Of a stretch of 48,729 bases of DNA, positions 43,462 through 48,729 are shown piece after piece. A model generated the notes under the pieces. It saw only the letters and a list, made by a program, of their open reading frames with translations, was not told the DNA's origin and did no database searches. This DNA comes from DATKMS01 sp041497995 (GTDB lineage Bacteria; Desulfobacterota; Binatia; HRBIN30): NCBI GenBank assembly GCA_041497995.1, contig JBGQHM010000004.1, forward strand, positions 1 to 48,729. Direction: 5' to 3'. Position 1 is the first letter of the stretch; every line of letters begins with the position of its first letter. A program made the translations under genes and the position numbers.

Positions 43462-44295
43462 GTGTGTGGGCGGGGGCACCGCAGTTTCTACGATCGGCGC
43501 CGGCGACTGGTGCGCGATTTGTCGTGCGGCGGCGCCCGCATCTACCTGGACGTGGAAGTCCGCCGGGTGGCATGTCGGGGTTGCGGAGCCGTGAAGCGCG
43601 AGCGACTGGAGTGGCTCGCCGACAATCCCTTCTACACCAAGCGATTTGCCTTCTTCGTGGGGCGACGCTGTCGGGTGAGTACCGTCAAGGACGTGGCCGA
43701 GGAGCTGCGTCTGGACTGGGATTCGGTGAAGGCGCTGGAGCAGCAGTACATGCGCGCGCAACTGCGGCGCGTCGGCACTCCAGCTCCGCGCACCATCGGG
43801 ATCGACGAGATCTCCATCCGCAAGGGGCACACGTACCGGGTCGCGGTCAACGACCTGGATCGCATGCGGCCGATTCGGTTCGGCGGCAAGGACCGCTCGG
43901 AAGCCAGCCTCGACGAGTTCTTCACCTGGCTGGGGCCGAAGAAGCGCCGGCGCATTCAGTTGGCCGTAATGGACATGTGGAAGCCGTTTCGCAATTCCAC
44001 CAAGCGCCACGCGCCGCAGGCCAGTATCCTGTTCGACAAGTTCCACATCATGCGCCACCTCGGCGATGCCCTCGACACGGTGCGCAAGCGCGAGTACGCG
44101 CGCGTGAGCGGCAACGATCGCCGGTTCATCAAGGGGCAGAAGCACACGTTGTTGTCGCACCGGGAGAATCTCACGCTGGACGGTCGTCGCGCCCTCAAGC
44201 AGTTGTTGGCGGCCAACAAGCGACTGAACACTACCTACCTGCTCATGCAGGTCAGGACTTTCAGTCGCAGATACTCCTCGTCGCGCAGCCCATAG
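43462..44295 (+). pseudogene. ISL3-family transposase, N-terminal part (broken)
   Basis: 277 residues. Zinc-binding start CGRGHRSFYDRRRRLVRDLS with VACRGCGAVK, then the DDE core: first D in RTIGIDEISIRKGH, second D in LAVMDMWKPFRNS followed by ILFDKFHIMRHLGDALD. The third acidic region (normally ...GFVEGLNN) is missing because the frame runs into an inverted fragment after RLNTTYLL. The N-terminus also appears frameshifted: MARIVALVRRRKNRR in another frame upstream (43412-43460) fits the beginning better. The element is therefore inactive in cis. Confidence 0.85.
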
Positions 44296-44372
44296 GCCCG
44301 GCGCTGGATGACTCGGATCTTGTTGTTCAGTCCCTCGACGAAGCCCAAGGAGACCTTGTTCTCGGGGTGACA
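44235..44372 (-). pseudogene. ISL3-family transposase C-terminal fragment (opposite strand)
   Basis: On the minus strand SYCHPENKVSLGFVEGLNNK is followed by the IRVIQRRAYGLRDEEY and LRLKVLTCM ending typical of the ISL3 transposase C-terminus, including the catalytic glutamate of FVEGLNN. It has no start of its own. It lies head to head with the plus-strand N-terminal part. The reverse strand of its CHPENK-proximal edge provides AGGAGG, the ribosome site of the following gene. Confidence 0.85.
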
Positions 44373-44386
44373 GTAGGAGGCAGAAA

Positions 44387-47300
44387 ATGAAAAAACATCG
44401 TAACGCAGGCTCGGAGCGGGATGCTCACGCCAAATTGAACCCAACGCAAAAGGAATTCTCCCGGAACCGCCTACCGTCAAAAGGCAAATGCCAATCAGTT
44501 GTTTCCTTAATTCTAAGCTTAATCGCGGCCGTTGTTGTCCAAGTTGCCCAGCAGGCCTTTGCCGCACCCTCCCTTACCCGGACCGCCTCAGGCAAATTGC
44601 TCTTTGATGATTTCAACCGCGCGTCCCTGGGGTCAAGTTATACTGCCGAGGGAGGAGGCATGGCCAACTGGAGTATTGTGGGAAATCGCGTCCGATACCA
44701 GTCGACTGCTGGCGGACAAGCGGTTTTGCGCAACACCGCGGGCAGCATTCCGGCAAACGCCGTCTACGAAGCCACGTTCAATATGTCGAGCTGGGCTGGT
44801 CTTGTTACCCCCCGCCTGCGCGGCCAGGCAAATGGAAATAATTATTACTATTTCGAATCACATTTCAAGTCGGTTGCCGGCATCCGCCGTGTTGCCGGCA
44901 GTTCTGACACGAAGATTGTTGAAATTCCCAGCAATTACAATCCTAACACTGACTACCGCGTGAAAATGAAAATCGGCGATAGCGCTCCGGGCAGTTTCAA
45001 ACTTTGGATTAATGAGTCACTGATCGGCACGGGAACTGATTCGTCGCCGCTCTCCGCCCCGGGAAACTCGGCCCTTTGGGCCGCCGACTTTTCAAGAGGC
45101 ACCAGTCTTTATTTTGACAACCTTTCTGTCTATACCTCGACCATTGTTACCGTCAACGGCACCTTCGGCAGTTGGGCGCTCTACAGAAATGACGGCGCGA
45201 CTATGGTCGGCTCCTGCAACACCGGATCGGCTGTCGATTACGCCACCGCCACCTCCTTCCCGGTAGACTATGCCAATGGTTCGGCGGCGCAGATCAAGGT
45301 TTACCCTGTCGGGGTTACTGATTGTTCCGGCACTCCCAGCGCCATTTTCGTGGGCACTCCCGGCAATGAGATTTTCGGAGGAGACATATTTGACTACTCG
45401 GAAAATCCAGGCGGTAGCGCGGCGTCTTTTCAGGTGCAGACAGTGATTGCCAACCTCACTGGGCCGCTTAATGTGACATTTCTTCCTGATGGGAGAATGT
45501 TAATTGCCGAAAAGGGTGGTATCTTAAAACTCCTATTGCCGGGCCAGACCCAGCCAGAATCCACGCCGGTTTTAACCCTGGCTAATCTCTACAGCAACGG
45601 GGAGTCCGGTTTGCTGAACGTAATAACAGACAACAATTTTGCCCAGAATAATTACATATACGTTTTTTACAGCGCGCAAACACCTTTTAGCGATAGAGTT
45701 TCCCGTTTCACAATGAGTGGTAACGTTGCCAATCCGTCTTCAGAGCTTGTTTTATGGCAAGACAATCGTACTAATACTGGCACTCACTTTCACCGGGGCG
45801 GCGGCCTGACGGTCAGTAACGACAACAAGCTGTTTATTACGATTGGAGATCACTTTGCTCCGAGTGAGGTAAATAATTTCCAAAGTTACTATGGAAAACT
45901 TTTGCGCATTAATCTGGACGGCTCCATTCCCAATGACAACCCTTTTTACGACGGTGCAGGTCCGAACCTGGACGAAATTTGGGCGTTGGGCCTCCGCAAT
46001 CCCTACCGGATGAGTCATGATTCGGTTTCTGACAAGATCTACATCGGAGATGTGGGGGAACTGAGTTGGGAAGAAATCAATATTGGGGCAGCCGGTGTAA
46101 ATTATGGCTGGCCGGTTTGTGAAGGAATGTGTGGGGTTTCGGGTATGACCAATCCATTGTACGCCTATTCCCATAACGGCGGACAGGCGGCAGTGACAGC
46201 AGGGTTTGTGTATCGCGGCACTCAGTTTCCCTCGGATTATGTGGGCAATTTCTTTTATGGCGATTACGCAAATGGGTGGATCAAGCGGCTTACATTTGAC
46301 AGCAACGGGGTATTAACAGGAAGCATCGATTTTCTCCCGCCGAGCGGCAAAGCCGGTTATATCGGAGCTGTGGTCGACATTAAAGAAGGCCCGGACGGAT
46401 CACTTTTCTTTGTGGATATAGGTACTATCAGCGCTGCGGACGGCTCGGTGAAAAAAATCTCTTACACTGGGGCAAATCAACTGCCGGTGGCGGCGGCATC
46501 TGCTAACCCGACAAGTGGCACCACCGCTCCATTGCTCGTATCTTTCTCAAGCGCTGGCTCGTTTGATCCCGAAGCGCAGCCGTTAACGTACAGTTGGAAT
46601 TTTGGCGACGGGCAGAGCTCAACGCAAGCCGATCCCCAGCATACATACAACCAAAAAGGTACCTATCAAGCTGCGCTTGCGGTTTCGGACGGTACATATT
46701 CGGTGATTAGCGATCCCATTACCATAATCGTTGGAATTCCTCCGATAGCAGGAGTAGATTCACCACCACAAGGTCTTATATTCAGAGGTGCTGAGGTGAT
46801 CACGTATTCCGGCTCAGGAATTGATGCGGAAGATGGCGCTTTGCCGGCCAGCGCGTATTCCTGGACTGTCATTTTCCATCATCTCGATCATATTCATCCG
46901 TTTCTGGGGCCTTTGGTCGGTGAAACGTCAGGACAGTTTACAATTCCGGTTACAGGACATGATTTCCGAGGCTCAACGAGTTTTGAAATTATTTTGACGG
47001 TTACGGACAGCGATGGGAATCAAAACTCCTCATCGGTCTTCATTGTTCCCGACAAAGTTGACATTACCTTCTCTTCCCAGCCACCCGGTTTGAACTTGAT
47101 TATAGACGGTATTACGATCCTGGCTCCCAGCGTCTATGACACCATGATTGGTTTTGTGCATTCCATTGAAGCGCCAGACCAAAATTTTGGCGGATCTCCT
47201 TACGTTTTTGGTTCTTGGTCGGACAGCGGAGCTCAATCCCACGACGTTACAGTACCCGCGCTGGCCCAACCCTACACCGCTACCTTTACTCCACCGCTAG

Positions 47301-48223
47301 ACACCACCGCCCCTTCCATACCCGCCAATCTCGCAGCGACAGCGGTTTCCACCTCCCAGATCAATCTGTCTTGGAGCGCATCAACCGACGCGGTGGGTGT
47401 GGCCGGTTACCGCGTCTACCGCTGCCAGGGTTCAGGCTGTACGCCCGCCGTCCAAATCGCAAGCGTAACCAGCAGCTCCTATCAAAATACCAACCTCCTC
47501 GCTTCAACCATCTACACGTACGCGGTTACGTCTTATGACGCGGCCAACAACGAATCCGGACCGTCTGCGAGCGCGACCGCAACCACGCGAACCCCGTCGC
47601 CGGCTGCTCTGATCGCCGCTTATTCTTTTAGCGCCGGTTCCGGCACTGCTTTGGCTGACGCATCAGGCAATAACCGGAACGGCACCCTGGTTAACGGGCC
47701 AACGTGGACCACGGGCCAGGCCGGCGGCGCCCTTAGCTTTGATGGCGCAAATGATTATGTGACGATTGCAGATTTTGCGCCGCCCGCGAATTTAACCCTG
47801 GAAGCCTGGATTTATCCGAGCAACAACGGCGGTAAGGACTCCATCATTCTCGGTAAGAATAGCGCGGAGTACGACCTCAGAATCACTTCCCTGGGTTATC
47901 TGGATGGTACATCGGCAGGTGTTTGGCTGATTGACTCATCATTCAATTTCTATGCCCTAGCCAATGCCAATCAGTGGTATAATGTGGCTTACACCTTTGA
48001 CAGCGTTACTCACACTCATAAGCTCTATCGAAACAGCGTCTTGGTTGCGAGCGGTACGAACACCGGCACGATCAGCAATACGAGCAATGCACTGTGGATT
48101 GGCCGCAATAGCCAGTGGAATTTCGGGACGTTCCTGGGGAAAATAGACAATGTGCGGATTTATGCCGGAGCTTTAACCCAGGCAGAGATCCAAACAGATA
48201 TGTCGACGCCGGTAACGCCGTAG
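44387..48223 (+). CDS. Large secreted multidomain protein with PQQ-type sugar dehydrogenase propeller, PKD, FN3 and LamG domains
   Basis: 1278 residues. The ATG at 44387 follows AGGAGG. Residues 1-36 are a hydrophilic extension lying in a repeat arm; the real signal peptide is at about 37-60 (VVSLILSLIAAVVVQVAQQAFA). Residues 65-260 form a jelly-roll-like domain (FDDFNRASLGSSY, LYFDNLSVY). About 350-700 is a GSDH-like propeller (NLTGPLNVTFLPDGRMLIAE, RGGGLTVSNDNKLFITIGD, GLRNPYRMSHD, GDVGELSWEEIN, NYGWPVCEG). Then PKD (FDPEAQPLTYSWNFGDG) near 725, further Ig-like domains, FN3 near 985-1075, and a LamG domain to the end (AAYSFSAGSGTALADASGNN, LTLEAWIYPSN, GKIDNVRIYAGALTQAEI). It probably binds or oxidises extracellular carbohydrate. 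GC content and codon use differ clearly from genes upstream of 44 kb. Confidence 0.88.
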   Translation: MKKHRNAGSERDAHAKLNPTQKEFSRNRLPSKGKCQSVVSLILSLIAAVVVQVAQQAFAAPSLTRTASGKLLFDDFNRASLGSSYTAEGGGMANWSIVGNRVRYQSTAGGQAVLRNTAGSIPANAVYEATFNMSSWAGLVTPRLRGQANGNNYYYFESHFKSVAGIRRVAGSSDTKIVEIPSNYNPNTDYRVKMKIGDSAPGSFKLWINESLIGTGTDSSPLSAPGNSALWAADFSRGTSLYFDNLSVYTSTIVTVNGTFGSWALYRNDGATMVGSCNTGSAVDYATATSFPVDYANGSAAQIKVYPVGVTDCSGTPSAIFVGTPGNEIFGGDIFDYSENPGGSAASFQVQTVIANLTGPLNVTFLPDGRMLIAEKGGILKLLLPGQTQPESTPVLTLANLYSNGESGLLNVITDNNFAQNNYIYVFYSAQTPFSDRVSRFTMSGNVANPSSELVLWQDNRTNTGTHFHRGGGLTVSNDNKLFITIGDHFAPSEVNNFQSYYGKLLRINLDGSIPNDNPFYDGAGPNLDEIWALGLRNPYRMSHDSVSDKIYIGDVGELSWEEINIGAAGVNYGWPVCEGMCGVSGMTNPLYAYSHNGGQAAVTAGFVYRGTQFPSDYVGNFFYGDYANGWIKRLTFDSNGVLTGSIDFLPPSGKAGYIGAVVDIKEGPDGSLFFVDIGTISAADGSVKKISYTGANQLPVAAASANPTSGTTAPLLVSFSSAGSFDPEAQPLTYSWNFGDGQSSTQADPQHTYNQKGTYQAALAVSDGTYSVISDPITIIVGIPPIAGVDSPPQGLIFRGAEVITYSGSGIDAEDGALPASAYSWTVIFHHLDHIHPFLGPLVGETSGQFTIPVTGHDFRGSTSFEIILTVTDSDGNQNSSSVFIVPDKVDITFSSQPPGLNLIIDGITILAPSVYDTMIGFVHSIEAPDQNFGGSPYVFGSWSDSGAQSHDVTVPALAQPYTATFTPPLDTTAPSIPANLAATAVSTSQINLSWSASTDAVGVAGYRVYRCQGSGCTPAVQIASVTSSSYQNTNLLASTIYTYAVTSYDAANNESGPSASATATTRTPSPAALIAAYSFSAGSGTALADASGNNRNGTLVNGPTWTTGQAGGALSFDGANDYVTIADFAPPANLTLEAWIYPSNNGGKDSIILGKNSAEYDLRITSLGYLDGTSAGVWLIDSSFNFYALANANQWYNVAYTFDSVTHTHKLYRNSVLVASGTNTGTISNTSNALWIGRNSQWNFGTFLGKIDNVRIYAGALTQAEIQTDMSTPVTP
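44436..44499 (+). repeat. Left arm of 64-bp imperfect inverted repeat
   Basis: Matches the reverse complement of 48304-48367 at 53 of 64 positions without gaps. It lies inside the first codons of the large secreted protein and encodes part of the hydrophilic extension before the signal peptide (NPTQKEFSRNR). In the same frame the other arm would encode NPTQKQFSLNR. Confidence 0.9.
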
Positions 48224-48303
48224 AAGGGTCCTCTTGGCGGGCAGCGCAGGGGACATAAAAGACCCTAGATTAGGTTTTGCTTAGCGCCAAGCGTCGGGCT
48301 GTG

Positions 48304-48367
48304 ACTGATAGGAATTTGCTTTGTGACGCTGCGCGGTTCAGGGAGAATTGCTTCTGCGTCGGGTTCA
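48304..48367 (-). repeat. Right arm of 64-bp imperfect inverted repeat
   Basis: Reverse-complement partner of 44436-44499 (83% identical, ungapped). It begins 80 bases after the stop of the large secreted gene. The arms enclose nearly the whole gene, 3.8 kb. Confidence 0.9.
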
Positions 48368-48528
48368 TTTCGACGACGGGTGGAACAGAGTTTTCTGGTG
48401 CCTCTGGAAAAGCTTCGGCCGCCAGAATCGGTGGTCTCACGATAGGGAATCGATTTCCCAACAGGAGGCGTGAGCTTTTCAGAGCGCACCGCCTGAAGAG
48501 CGTTATTCACGGCTTGCGCTTCTGTCGG

Positions 48529-48566
48529 TTCCGGAAATTCTGACCGCAAGAATTCCGGAAATTCTG
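48529..48566 (+). repeat. 14-bp direct repeat with 24-bp period
   Basis: TTCCGGAAATTCTG occurs at 48529-48542 and 48553-48566, exact, start-to-start distance 24; the next four bases are also nearly the same (ACCG/GCCG). Each contains the palindrome TTCCGGAA. Confidence 0.9.
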
Positions 48567-48593
48567 GCCGGTCTTCGAAAGGAGACCGTGTCA

Positions 48594-48640
48594 CTTCTCA
48601 CGAGCATGACCCAGGGGCTTCTCACAAGCATGACCCAGGG
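48594..48640 (+). repeat. 23-bp direct repeat with 24-bp period
   Basis: Units at 48594-48616 and 48618-48640 share 22 of 23 bases (CTTCTCAC, one variable base, AGCATGACCCAGGG). The 24-base spacing equals that of the TTCCGG repeats 65 bases upstream. Tandem short repeats like these occur at ends of some insertion sequences; no transposase follows before the window ends. Confidence 0.9.
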
Positions 48641-48729
48641 TCCCGAGGCCGGGTTAGTTATAGCATGAGTTGGATCTCGTGATTCAATTGGCCGTTGGTC
48701 CGGTGCACCTCCTTTCGGAAGGATCTCCC

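Larger units (their letters stand above)
43213..44372 (+). mobile_element. Rearranged ISL3-family insertion sequence
   Basis: The span contains a candidate left end, the N-terminal two-thirds of an ISL3 transposase on the plus strand and the C-terminal end of an ISL3 transposase on the minus strand. The middle part is missing and the two pieces meet head to head near 44240-44250. It forms the boundary between GC-rich chromosomal sequence and lower-GC DNA. Confidence 0.75.
48224..48729. other. Non-coding repeat-rich end of the window
   Basis: 506 bases after the large secreted gene hold the right arm of the 64-bp inverted repeat, a pair of TTCCGGAAATTCTG repeats, and a pair of 23-bp repeats. 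Short frames on the minus strand (48265-48594) show no domain and no codon logic beyond the repeat. I see no supported gene. Confidence 0.65.

Noticed and set aside
43242..44390. 382-codon plus-strand frame over the transposase
   Set aside because: The neighbouring frame encodes the ISL3 transposase motifs; this one is a shadow rich in Arg/Gly/His.
48265..48594. Minus-strand 109-codon frame at the right end
   Set aside because: Its sequence is that of the repeats in different frames, with no domain, no ribosome site and overlap with the inverted-repeat arm.

Overview
The window is a GC-rich (roughly 65% by eye) bacterial chromosome segment, apart from the last 4.4 kb. The dockerin-like tail on a secreted beta-propeller, the Cys-rich plus hydrophobic C-terminal tails, RecBCD, an F420-type reductase fold and the dense two-strand gene layout suggest an uncultivated deltaproteobacterial or Binatota-like (Desulfobacterota_B) lineage. 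That placement is inferred from protein style; no rRNA or other marker gene is present. No CRISPR array, rRNA or intact tRNA was seen.

Layout. 1-5.2 kb: secreted and surface proteins (a partial YVTN propeller with a dockerin-like tail, a propeller fused to a di-haem peroxidase-like domain, a protein with a C-terminal anchor) and a pair of split-barrel flavin/F420-type proteins. 5.2-7.7 kb: a zinc alcohol dehydrogenase, a tiny GxxExxY gene enclosed in a 37-bp inverted repeat, and a double-hotdog thioesterase. 7.7-10.3 kb: an M23 murein peptidase preceded by a clear c-di-AMP (ydaO-yuaA) riboswitch with a terminator, then a truncated SRPBCC remnant and a CDF metal exporter. 10.3-14.8 kb: a TPR protein and a dynamin-like GTPase bracketed by inverted copies of a dispersed repeat, then a sensor kinase. 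15-25.3 kb: a small membrane protein, a PolB-type 3'-5' exonuclease and the translationally coupled recC-recB-recD operon. 25.4-31.5 kb: an alpha/beta hydrolase, a nitronate monooxygenase-like enzyme plus SDR pair, and an ArsR-methyltransferase fusion overlapping ahcY. 31.5-37.3 kb: two sensor kinases, a TIR-TM-TPR protein and a Crp/Fnr regulator. 37.5-40.2 kb: modABC molybdate uptake. 40.3-41.9 kb: a deazaflavin-type reductase and a methyltransferase.

From about 41.9 kb the window turns into accessory DNA: a frameshifted gene remnant, a 23-bp tRNA 3'-end fragment, a Clp-fold protease gene cut by an ISL3-family element, and a transposase whose C-terminal part lies in opposite orientation. Directly after this scar the composition drops sharply in GC and a single 1278-residue secreted, multidomain PQQ-sugar-dehydrogenase-like gene follows. 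It is bracketed by a 64-bp inverted repeat and then by short direct repeats with a 24-bp period. Either this block was acquired horizontally or the contig is chimeric at the IS; the sequence alone cannot decide.

Functional links that can be read from the sequence: RecBCD subunits are coupled by 4-base stop/start overlaps; modABC is a compact operon; the ArsR-methyltransferase regulator and ahcY are coupled and share a dyad at the operon start, which suggests control by the S-adenosylhomocysteine/methionine cycle; and peptidoglycan hydrolysis is placed under c-di-AMP control. Three sensor kinases occur without a response regulator beside them.
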